This document shows, piece after piece, positions 26,557 through 34,367 of a stretch of 64,000 bases of DNA. Origin of the DNA: Proteiniphilum sp. (GTDB taxonomy: Bacteria; Bacteroidota; Bacteroidia; Bacteroidales; Dysgonomonadaceae); NCBI GenBank assembly GCA_015478855.1, contig JADMKJ010000026.1, positions 33,101-97,100 on the forward strand. The letters are read 5' to 3'. The notes under the pieces were generated by a model. It was not told the DNA's origin and searched no databases. It was given only the letters and a program-made list of their open reading frames with translations. A program made the position numbers and the translations under genes. Each line of letters opens with the position of its first letter. The stretch's first letter is position 1.

Positions 26557-27855
26557 ATGAACAGAAGTATACTCGTTGTAGATGATAGTTTAACCGTTTG
26601 TTTGATGTTGAAATCCTGGTTGGTTAAAAGGGATTTCAATGTTGAAATTGCAACAAATGTCAACATTGCCAAACAGATGGTGAAGGATCAACCATTCGAT
26701 TTAATCCTATCCGACATAAAGATGCCCGATATAGATGGGTTTTCATTTTTATCGTGGGTGAAAAAGTTTGATGCGGAAATACTTGTCATAATGATGACCG
26801 GTTTTGCTGATATTGAGTCAGCTGTAGCTTCCATGAAATCGGGTGCAGCTGATTTTATCTCAAAGCCGATTGAGCCGGAACAGCTTTTCAAAAAGATTGA
26901 GGAAGCCTTTCAAATCCAGAAGAACAGTCAAAAAAGAAACATGTTTTGCAATGAGTTCATTATGCCTCCTGGTGAGGAGTATTCAAAACTGTTGATTCAA
27001 CTTGAGATCTTTGCCGAAAACAAAGCCCATCTGCTAATTATCGGAGATAGAGGCACAGGGAAGAATTCCATTGTTAAATATTTGCACGAGAAAGGATTTC
27101 ACATCTGTAAGCCGCTTGTTATTGTTGATGTAGACGATGCGTTTCATAAATTAAACAGCAGGTATCTGGTAGATAGCTCTCATAATGCAGCGTCGTTGTT
27201 GATGAAGAAATTCAGAGAGGCCAAGGGAGGCATGTTGAGTATTCGAAATGCAGATCAACTGGATATCAATCTCCAGGATGAATTGTTGAAAATGCTCACC
27301 AAACAAAATAGAGACGATGACTTTACACAAGTAATTCTGAGCACCGAGAAAAAAGTGGCTGAGTTACAAAAGATACTCATACCCAAGCTTTTTCATTTAC
27401 TTGAAAAGGATTGTGTGGTTCTCCCCACATTGAAAGGTGAGAAGCAAGTGATTGAAGCATTTATCTCCTATTTCCTTCGATTTGCCAATTTCACCTTAGA
27501 TAAGGATATAGAAAGCATAGATTCAAAACTGCAGGAGCATCTGATTAATTATACATGGCCCGGAAATATCCAGGAACTGAAAAACATGATTATGAAAGCA
27601 GCGTTGCTTACTGATGAAAAACAAATATCCTCAAGGATCATACCTGAACTTTTCGGCAGGAAAGACACCAAAAAAGAGAATCGTTCCGTATCAGTAAATC
27701 CACTTCATAAACTACGGAAAGAAAATTACGAGAAAGAAAAAATTCTGGAAGCACTGGAGCTGGCCCGGGGGAATAAAACGATGGCTGCATCCATATTAAA
27801 CATAGACCGAAAAACATTATACAATAAAATGAAACTGTATAACGTGATGATATAA
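26557..27855 (+). CDS. NtrC-shaped response regulator with degenerate AAA+ domain
   Basis: The 432-aa regulator has an intact receiver (about 1-120; D9/D10, phospho-acceptor D53 in LSDIKMP, T81, K103), an AAA+-like middle (about 145-350) and a Fis-type helix-turn-helix at the end (about 397-430, GNKTMAASILNIDRKTLYNK). The middle keeps a Walker A (GDRGTGKN, K169). The GAFTGA loop that contacts sigma-54 is missing around 205-212. The Walker B acidic pair is replaced (GGMLSIRNAD at 224-233), and the sensor-2 Arg of WPGNVREL is Gln (WPGNIQEL, 334-341). It therefore probably binds DNA but should not act as a normal sigma-54 activator ATPase. The hybrid kinase gene follows 23 nt later. Confidence 0.9.
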   Translation: MNRSILVVDDSLTVCLMLKSWLVKRDFNVEIATNVNIAKQMVKDQPFDLILSDIKMPDIDGFSFLSWVKKFDAEILVIMMTGFADIESAVASMKSGAADFISKPIEPEQLFKKIEEAFQIQKNSQKRNMFCNEFIMPPGEEYSKLLIQLEIFAENKAHLLIIGDRGTGKNSIVKYLHEKGFHICKPLVIVDVDDAFHKLNSRYLVDSSHNAASLLMKKFREAKGGMLSIRNADQLDINLQDELLKMLTKQNRDDDFTQVILSTEKKVAELQKILIPKLFHLLEKDCVVLPTLKGEKQVIEAFISYFLRFANFTLDKDIESIDSKLQEHLINYTWPGNIQELKNMIMKAALLTDEKQISSRIIPELFGRKDTKKENRSVSVNPLHKLRKENYEKEKILEALELARGNKTMAASILNIDRKTLYNKMKLYNVMI

Positions 27856-27878
27856 AACTGTTTGATCATTCTGCTGAT

Positions 27879-30398
27879 ATGGAAAAAAAAAGATCTTCAA
27901 GGATAAAATTGATCGTTATTGCAGGTTATTTACTGGTGTTGACTGTTCTGGTCATCGGGCTCTTTTCACTTTATCGTAATCTGGTGGTCTTTTCCAATAA
28001 CAGAATTAAGAATGAAGATCTGACCGAACTTTTACTCGTCGGAAACACACTTTCCAAACTCTACGAAATAGAAAGTGATCAAAACCTCTTCACAGCTGAA
28101 AGTGCACAGCAATACTTTCTCAAATTCGATTCTATCGTCCCGGAGATTAATGCACATCTTGTTTCTTTACAGCAGCTGACCGTTGATACCTCCAGGATTG
28201 CAAAACTTGATACGATTCAATTCTTGTTAGTGGATAAGAGGGAGAACCTGATGATTGTAGCTACACTGCTCGATTCTATCCGTCAGGCACCTGAAATAAC
28301 CCGACAGCTGGAGAGTAGCTACGTTCCCCGAGGACTGAACAGGGAGATCTCCGATTATCTTATAAGTAAAGATTTTAACACCCCTGACATAAACCGGAGT
28401 GATACAAGTGTTGTACTGGGAGAACGCAGGGGTTTTCTGGATCGTGTACGCAATGTTTTTGTTGCCTCGCAGGATTCAACTATTGTAATTGAAAGCAAGT
28501 CGATCCTGGCAGAAAAAGATTTCAGGCTTGTTGTCGATACCATCATCAATAAGGTTCGCTACTCTGAAAGATTGAATCTAGAGCGTCAGAAGCAATTTCA
28601 ACTCGCTTTTATTCAGCGACAGGGTGAAATGAGTCATACAAACCGCATGCTTACAGCCCGGATTGATGATTTGCTGAAAGGTATTGAGCAGGAGGAGTTG
28701 AGAAAGTCGCTTCAGCTTCTCACCGATAAAGAGCGTGCGCTCTCCGGTTCACAACGTACAATGCTTCTTGTTTCCTCCCTGGCTCTGTTAATTGCAATAA
28801 TATTCGGTATACTCTTTCTGATAGATATCAATAAAAGCCAGCGTTACAGAAGGCAGCTGGAGGCATCGAACAAAAGGATCTCAGATTTACTTGCATCGCG
28901 TGAGAAGCTGATGCTGACTATCTCGCATGATATCAAAGCTCCCATGAGCTCTATTCTTGGCTATATCGAACTGATGGAAGACGGGGTGGAGCAGGAGAAA
29001 GGAGATCTCTATCTGGGTAGTATGAAGCATTCGGGCGAGCATGTCCTGCGACTTGTTTCTACGCTGCTCGATTACCATAAAATTGATTCCGGGAAGTGGC
29101 AGCTGAATGAAATAAATTTCAATGTGAACCACCTCGTGAGCGAAACGGTATCGAGTTTCAAGCCGCTGGCGCTTCAAAAAGGACTTTCATTTATTGACGA
29201 TAGCAGCCTCCCGCCGGAGTGGGCGGGCTATGGTGATCCTTATGTGATCAGACAGATATTGAGCAATATTATATCCAATGCGATAAAATACACTGCTAAA
29301 GGGGAGGTTAAGATAACAGCAAGAGCGGAAACAGCGGTTGACGGCAACCGGTTGATTTTTTCTGTCTCTGACACAGGAACAGGGATAGCCACTGCGGACC
29401 AGCAGGATATTTTCCGTGAATTTCATCGTTTGGATCCTGATCCTGACGTTGATGCACCTTCAGAGGGTACGGGGCTGGGACTGGCGATCACAAAAAGGTT
29501 CACTGATCAGCTGGAGGGAGTGATCCATTTGCATTCTGAAAAGGAGAAAGGGTCTGAATTTATTGTTGAGTTACCGATAAAGCCTCCAACAGGTGTGGAT
29601 AAATACTTATCCGGTATTTCTATTGATGAATCAACACTGGAGAATGTTTCTGTTTTAGTGGTGGATGATGAACCTACGCAATTGTTGATGACTTCAGAGA
29701 TGCTTGTCAAAGAGAAAATGAAATGTGTCACTGAAACAAATCCCGACAAGGTATTCACCCATTTAAATGAGGATATGTTTGATATCATCTTTGTTGATAT
29801 TAAGATGCCGCGCCTGAATGGAGTTGATCTTGTAAGAAAATTGCGGAGTGACTATCCGAAAGGAACGATTCCCATTATCGCACTTTCTGCCAGATCGGAT
29901 ATCTCCAGATCAGATCTCCAGTCGATAGGTTTCACCGATTTTCTCACCAAACCATTTACCTCTCAACAGTTATATACAATCATTTATCACTATGTGAAGA
30001 GTGATAAGAAAGAGGACCTCGATCAATCAGCTCAGTTTATTCAATCAGAGCTGCTGAATGAAGTCGATGTTGAAGGTGTTAGCGCACTGATCGACTTTGT
30101 CAAGGATGATCTCTCCTCTTCCTGCAATATATTACAATCATTTATCAAAGAAACAACGGAGCACATACATCTCTTAAATGTTGCATTCTCTTGCAAAGAT
30201 TATGAGAGCATTGCTTCCATTGCACATAAAATACTGCCCCTCTATCGAATGATGCGAGAAAAGTGGTTAATTTCAATGTTGACACAACTGGAAAAAGAAC
30301 AACCTTTGACAGTGATAGAAGAGACCAGACTGCTGGATATGTTAAAGAGAAGTGTTACTGATGCTATTACACTTTACAATGAGATAGCGCAGAATTGA
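27879..30398 (+). CDS. Hybrid sensor histidine kinase with receiver and HPt-like tail
   Basis: The 839-aa inner-membrane protein has two transmembrane helices (about 12-32 and 295-315) that enclose a helical periplasmic sensor of about 260 residues. The cytosolic part has a HisKA dimerisation helix with H350 (LTISHDIKAPMSS), an HATPase domain (N-box about 463-468, VSDTGTG about 496-502, GTGLGLAI about 530-537) and a receiver (about 588-705) with phospho-acceptor D640 and K691. The tail, about 725-839, is helical, with IAHKILPLYRMM giving H783 in HPt fashion. An H350-D640-H783 relay feeding D53 of the adjacent regulator is the natural reading. XerD begins 1 nt after the stop. Confidence 0.92.
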   Translation: MEKKRSSRIKLIVIAGYLLVLTVLVIGLFSLYRNLVVFSNNRIKNEDLTELLLVGNTLSKLYEIESDQNLFTAESAQQYFLKFDSIVPEINAHLVSLQQLTVDTSRIAKLDTIQFLLVDKRENLMIVATLLDSIRQAPEITRQLESSYVPRGLNREISDYLISKDFNTPDINRSDTSVVLGERRGFLDRVRNVFVASQDSTIVIESKSILAEKDFRLVVDTIINKVRYSERLNLERQKQFQLAFIQRQGEMSHTNRMLTARIDDLLKGIEQEELRKSLQLLTDKERALSGSQRTMLLVSSLALLIAIIFGILFLIDINKSQRYRRQLEASNKRISDLLASREKLMLTISHDIKAPMSSILGYIELMEDGVEQEKGDLYLGSMKHSGEHVLRLVSTLLDYHKIDSGKWQLNEINFNVNHLVSETVSSFKPLALQKGLSFIDDSSLPPEWAGYGDPYVIRQILSNIISNAIKYTAKGEVKITARAETAVDGNRLIFSVSDTGTGIATADQQDIFREFHRLDPDPDVDAPSEGTGLGLAITKRFTDQLEGVIHLHSEKEKGSEFIVELPIKPPTGVDKYLSGISIDESTLENVSVLVVDDEPTQLLMTSEMLVKEKMKCVTETNPDKVFTHLNEDMFDIIFVDIKMPRLNGVDLVRKLRSDYPKGTIPIIALSARSDISRSDLQSIGFTDFLTKPFTSQQLYTIIYHYVKSDKKEDLDQSAQFIQSELLNEVDVEGVSALIDFVKDDLSSSCNILQSFIKETTEHIHLLNVAFSCKDYESIASIAHKILPLYRMMREKWLISMLTQLEKEQPLTVIEETRLLDMLKRSVTDAITLYNEIAQN

Positions 30399-30399
30399 G

Positions 30400-31302
30400 A
30401 TGGCACGTAATTCCGAGATCGATAAGTATAAACGATACCTACTGCTTGAGAAAGGTCTATCGGCCAATACGATTGAAGCATATATGCGCGATCTGGAAAA
30501 ACTGATCCTCTTCGCTGAAGCACATCAGCTCAACTCTTCAACCATTCAGCAAAGTGACCTGGAAGAGTTCCTCGCACAATTGCATGACAACGATATTTCA
30601 CCTCGTTCCACCGCCCGCATCATTTCCGGGATCAAATCATTCTTTCGTTTCCTTTTGCTGGATCATTTCCGTGAGGATGACCCCACTGAATTGCTGGAAG
30701 CACCTACCATTGGATTAAAACTACCGGTTGTAATGACAATAGATGAGATTGATTCATTGCTGAATGTCATTGATCTCTCTACGCCTGAGGGAACACGCAA
30801 TTATGCAATCATTGAAACACTCTATAGCTGCGGTTTACGGATCTCAGAGCTCATCAACCTTCGTTTTTCCGATCTTTTCCCCGAGGAGGGTTTTATACGC
30901 GTTGAAGGTAAGGGGAGTAAGCAACGGCTGGTTCCAATTTCCGGCACAGCTATACAAAAAATAAATAATTGGCTTCCATACCGTAATCAGATAACCATAA
31001 AAAAAGGAAGTGAAGATATTGTTTTTATCAGTTCGCGTGGAAAAGCGATCTCTCGTGTAACCGTTTTCTACTATATCAGACAATATGCCGAAGCGGTGGG
31101 ACTGCAAAAGAAAATCAGTCCCCACGTGCTTCGTCATTCTTTTGCTACACACCTCCTGGAGAGAGGTGCCAACATACGTGTGATTCAGGAGATGCTGGGA
31201 CATGAGAAGATTACCACCACCGAAATTTACACCCACATAGACCGAAATTTTCTCCGTCAGGAAATTATTGAACATCACCCTAGAAATAAAAATAAAAAGT
31301 GA
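30400..31302 (+). CDS. xerD: Site-specific tyrosine recombinase XerD
   Basis: The 300-aa recombinase resolves chromosome dimers at dif together with XerC. The N-terminal SAM-like core-binding domain (KYLLLEKGLSANTIEAYMRDL) is followed by the catalytic domain with Arg in SCGLRISELI, Lys in GKGSKQRLVPI, HVLRHSFATHLLERG for His and Arg, LGHEKITTTEIYTH for the second His, and the nucleophilic Tyr in EIYTHI. Length and sequence fit XerD/XerC closely; choosing XerD over XerC is a judgement from the overall sequence. The start is 1 nt after the hybrid kinase stop, so translation is probably coupled. A 17-nt repeat shared with etfA overlaps its stop codon. Confidence 0.9.
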   Translation: MARNSEIDKYKRYLLLEKGLSANTIEAYMRDLEKLILFAEAHQLNSSTIQQSDLEEFLAQLHDNDISPRSTARIISGIKSFFRFLLLDHFREDDPTELLEAPTIGLKLPVVMTIDEIDSLLNVIDLSTPEGTRNYAIIETLYSCGLRISELINLRFSDLFPEEGFIRVEGKGSKQRLVPISGTAIQKINNWLPYRNQITIKKGSEDIVFISSRGKAISRVTVFYYIRQYAEAVGLQKKISPHVLRHSFATHLLERGANIRVIQEMLGHEKITTTEIYTHIDRNFLRQEIIEHHPRNKNKK

Positions 31303-31314
31303 AAAGTGAAAAAT
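31298..31314 (+). repeat. 17-bp repeat copy 1 (at xerD stop)
   Basis: AGTGAAAAGTGAAAAAT overlaps the xerD TGA and recurs exactly at 39991-40007, beside the etfA stop. The following 50 nt contain degenerate GCTGA / TAGCTGAACGCTGAAAA words like those at 19140-19172. Confidence 0.7.
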
Positions 31315-31361
31315 TAAAAGCTGACTGCAAAACGCTATGCTGATAGCTGAACGCTGAAAAC

Positions 31362-31370
31362 TGTGGATAA
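31362..31370 (-). promoter_or_regulatory. Perfect DnaA-box sequence upstream of dnaN
   Basis: On the minus strand this reads TTATCCACA, the high-affinity DnaA box of E. coli oriC. It lies 165 nt before the dnaN start and 40 nt before its -7 box. A single 9-mer can occur by chance; the position beside dnaN makes it noteworthy. Confidence 0.5.
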
Positions 31371-31409
31371 AATTATTGGAAAAAGAGACATCGCTCCAAG
31401 ATAATTTCA

Positions 31410-31417
31410 TATATTTG
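31410..31417 (+). promoter_or_regulatory. Candidate -7 box for dnaN
   Basis: TATATTTG fits TAnnTTTG. The leader to the dnaN ATG would be about 110 nt. No -33 TTTG is seen at the right distance. Confidence 0.45.
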
Positions 31418-31534
31418 TTCATTGATTTGTTCGTTAAGAAAAATGAAAAAAGGGGAAGCATGCAGAGTTTTTTACTCCGGCATGAAAAAATACGAACAAC
31501 AGGAAAATAAAACATAATAAAAGGAGATATCATC

Positions 31535-32659
31535 ATGAAATTTGTAGTATCAAGCGCCTCACTGTTGCATCACTTGCAGGCTATTAGCAGAGTTATCAAC
31601 TCCAAAAATACGTTACCCATCCTGGATTGTTTTCTGTTGGACCTGAAGGGCAATATGCTTTCCCTGACTGCTGCCGACAGTGAAACGCGACTGGAGACCC
31701 TGGTAGAGGTGAATAGTGCAGAGGGTGAGGGAAGCCTTGCCATCAACGCAAAGAACCTGCTCGATCCGCTCCGCGAATTACCCGATCAGCCGCTTACGTT
31801 CGATATCAATGATGAAACACTTGAGGTGTTTATCTATTATCATAACGGGAAATATAATTTCGTGGGATTGAAGGGTGATGAGTATCCTGAACCAAAGGAA
31901 CTGAAAGATTCGTTCATCACACTGAAAATTGAGGCTGAAACCCTTTTCTCAGGGATCAACAGGACCGTCTTTGCCACTGCGGATGATGAACTACGTCCCG
32001 TGATGAACGGAATCTATTTTGATATCACTGCCGATGATGTGACCTTTGTCGCTTCAGATGGACATAAGCTGGTACGTGTAACGACTACCGAAACCAAAGG
32101 TGAAGGACGGTCATCATTCATACTGCCCAAGAAACCTGCAAACCTGTTGAAATCACTCCTGCCAAAGGAGACAGGCACAGTAGAGATCAGGTTCGATGAA
32201 AACAATGCTTACATCACCATGTCAGACTATAAGATGGTGTGTCGTTTCGTGGAGGGACGTTATCCAAACTACAACTCTGTCATACCACAAAATAATCCGA
32301 ACACTTTCATACTCGACCGTTTGACATTGCTAAATGCATTAAAACGTGTTGCTGTTTTTTCCAATCCTGCAAGCAGCCTGGTGAAACTACAACTGTCGGA
32401 AGATAAGATCGTGGTCTCGGCACAGGATATTGATTTCCTTACAGCAGCGGAAGAGATGATCCCCTGCACTTATGAGGGGAATGTGATGAACATAGGCTTT
32501 AAAGCTGCTTTCCTTATCGATATACTTAATAATATACCTTCTTCCGACGTGCGGATTGAACTTTCTGATCCTTCACGGGCCGGTCTTGTCCTTCCCGTGG
32601 AGAAGGAAGATAACGAAGATATGCTGACGCTGTTAATGCCGATGATGCTAAATGATTAA
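31535..32659 (+). CDS. dnaN: DNA polymerase III beta subunit (sliding clamp)
   Basis: The 374-aa ring-forming clamp tethers the replicative polymerase and many repair proteins to DNA. It has the full length of three clamp folds: MKFVVSSASLLHHLQAISRVI and LPILDCFLLDL in the first, FATADDELRPVMNGIYFDI in the second and a C-terminus with LVLPVEKEDNEDMLTLLMPMML, which contains the hydrophobic partner pocket. A DnaQ-like exonuclease gene begins 10 nt downstream, a sensible pairing for replication. A DnaA-box sequence lies upstream. Confidence 0.97.
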   Translation: MKFVVSSASLLHHLQAISRVINSKNTLPILDCFLLDLKGNMLSLTAADSETRLETLVEVNSAEGEGSLAINAKNLLDPLRELPDQPLTFDINDETLEVFIYYHNGKYNFVGLKGDEYPEPKELKDSFITLKIEAETLFSGINRTVFATADDELRPVMNGIYFDITADDVTFVASDGHKLVRVTTTETKGEGRSSFILPKKPANLLKSLLPKETGTVEIRFDENNAYITMSDYKMVCRFVEGRYPNYNSVIPQNNPNTFILDRLTLLNALKRVAVFSNPASSLVKLQLSEDKIVVSAQDIDFLTAAEEMIPCTYEGNVMNIGFKAAFLIDILNNIPSSDVRIELSDPSRAGLVLPVEKEDNEDMLTLLMPMMLND

Positions 32660-32669
32660 TTAATCCGGA

Positions 32670-33440
32670 ATGCAACTGAACCTTAAAAACCCACTGGTCT
32701 TCTTTGATCTGGAGACCACGGGTATAAACATCACACACGATCGTATTGTAGAGATATCTTTCCTGAAAGTACATCCCAACGGAAAAGAAGAGATCAAATC
32801 ACGCCGCATCAACCCTGAGATGCCCATACCACCACAGTCTACTGCCATTCATGGCATCACTGATGAGGATGTGAAGGATTGCCCTACATTCAAGCAGGTG
32901 GCCCGATCACTGGCAGATCATCTGGAAGGATGTGACCTGGCGGGATTTAATTCCAGTCGTTTCGATGTGCCTATGCTGGCGGAGGAGTTTCTTCGTACCG
33001 GTGTGGATTTTGATATGAGCAAGCGTAAGTTTGTGGATGTGCAGATCATCTTTCATAAAAAGGAACAACGAACCCTCGAGGCAGCATACACTTTTTATTG
33101 TGACAAGAAGCTCGAGAATGCCCATTCTGCCGAAGCTGATGCCATCGCCACCTACGAAGTGCTGAAATCGCAGCTCGATCGTTATCCTGATCTAACCAAC
33201 GATATAGAGATCTTGTCGAAAGATTATTCAAGTTTTAACAACAACGTCGATTTTGCGGGTAGAATCATCTTCAATGATAAGGGGATAGAGGTTTTTAATT
33301 TCGGTAAACACAGGGGTAAGCCGGTTTCGGAAATTTTTAAAAAAGAACCCAGTTATTACTCCTGGATGATGGACGGTGATTTTCCACTGAATACCAAACA
33401 GGTGCTCACACAAATACGATTAAGAGATTTAAACGGATAA
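32670..33440 (+). CDS. DnaQ-like 3'-5' exonuclease with ExoX-like C-terminal segment
   Basis: The 256-aa enzyme has a DEDDh exonuclease core. VFFDLETTG gives the first Asp-Glu, GFNSSRFDVPML the second Asp, and HSAEADAIATYEVL the His and last Asp. The C-terminal part has FNFGKHRGKPVSEIFKKEPSYYSWMM, the short module often found at the end of bacterial exonucleases such as ExoX-type proteins. It could act as the proofreading subunit for Pol III or in repair. Placement 10 nt after dnaN and 11 nt before truA indicates one transcript. Confidence 0.9.
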   Translation: MQLNLKNPLVFFDLETTGINITHDRIVEISFLKVHPNGKEEIKSRRINPEMPIPPQSTAIHGITDEDVKDCPTFKQVARSLADHLEGCDLAGFNSSRFDVPMLAEEFLRTGVDFDMSKRKFVDVQIIFHKKEQRTLEAAYTFYCDKKLENAHSAEADAIATYEVLKSQLDRYPDLTNDIEILSKDYSSFNNNVDFAGRIIFNDKGIEVFNFGKHRGKPVSEIFKKEPSYYSWMMDGDFPLNTKQVLTQIRLRDLNG

Positions 33441-33451
33441 CCCCTGATTGC

Positions 33452-34201
33452 ATGCCCCGTTATTTCATCACCCTTTCATACAACGGTAAGAATTATGTTG
33501 GATGGCAGGTTCAGCCCAATGGTTTAAGTGTACAACAGGTATTGCAGGAAGCTATCTCCACCATCATGCGGGCGAAGGTGGAGATTGTAGGGGCAGGCAG
33601 AACCGACGCAGGAGTACATGCACGAAAGATGATAGCTCATTTCGATTGGGATGGTGACTCCTTTGTGGCAGCTGATCTTGTGCACAAGCTCAATAATTTC
33701 CTCCCCAAAGATATTTCCATCTCCGCCATTCAGCAGGTGAAACCTGATGCCCACGCACGCTTTAGTGCTACTTCACGTACCTATAGCTATCATATCATTA
33801 CGAGAAAAGATCCCTTTCTCAACGAACAGTCGTTCAGGGTACATTATGTGCCGGAACTGGATATAATGAACACATTGTGTACGGTGCTGAAAGAGTATGA
33901 AGATTTCACCAGCTTCAGCAAGTTGCATACCGATGTGAAGACGAACATTTGCAGGATATCAACTGCCCGGTGGGAGAAGAAGGGTGATTTGTACATCTTT
34001 ACCATCACTGCTGACCGTTTTTTAAGAAACATGGTGCGAGCCATCACGGGTACACTGCTGGAAGGGGGTAGAGGGCGACTCGATGAGCGGGGTTTGCGAC
34101 GTATCATTGAATCAAAAAACCGTCAGGTTGCAGGTGATTCTGTACCGGGATATGCACTCTTCCTTGAAGATGTGAGTTACCCCGGTGATATCTGGTTGTG
34201 A
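33452..34201 (+). CDS. truA: tRNA pseudouridine(38-40) synthase TruA
   Basis: The 249-aa cytosolic enzyme converts uridines 38-40 of tRNA anticodon arms to pseudouridine. The N-terminal RYFITLSYNGKNYVGWQVQPNG is typical. The catalytic Asp is in GAGRTDAGVHA (about residue 52), and FLRNMVRAITGTLLEGGRG marks the C-terminal half. The length is normal. It is the last gene of the dnaN run and is convergent with rho. Confidence 0.96.
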   Translation: MPRYFITLSYNGKNYVGWQVQPNGLSVQQVLQEAISTIMRAKVEIVGAGRTDAGVHARKMIAHFDWDGDSFVAADLVHKLNNFLPKDISISAIQQVKPDAHARFSATSRTYSYHIITRKDPFLNEQSFRVHYVPELDIMNTLCTVLKEYEDFTSFSKLHTDVKTNICRISTARWEKKGDLYIFTITADRFLRNMVRAITGTLLEGGRGRLDERGLRRIIESKNRQVAGDSVPGYALFLEDVSYPGDIWL

Positions 34202-34291
34202 ATTGATATGTACAGGCGAACAAAACATCAACCTGAGGGATGATTGTACAGATCATCCGCCGCTTCCTTTCCAATAATTCAGGCATACATT

Positions 34292-34323
34292 AAAAAAAAC
34301 GCAACGGTTTTGCCGCTGCGTTT
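34292..34323 (-). terminator. Intrinsic terminator of rho
   Basis: AAACGCA-A-CGG (34297-34307) pairs with CCG-C-TGCGTTT (34313-34323), with one A-C mismatch and a 5-nt loop. The A tract at 34292-34299 forms the U tract of the minus-strand transcript. Confidence 0.8.
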
Positions 34324-34367
34324 GTATTGTTATCCTATAGTGTCACTATCTCAATTTCACCAAATGA

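Noticed and set aside
30844-31536. 230-codon minus-strand frame across xerD and the dnaN upstream region
   Set aside because: It is antisense to conserved xerD sequence, has a Cys/Phe-rich composition typical of shadow frames, and matches no family.
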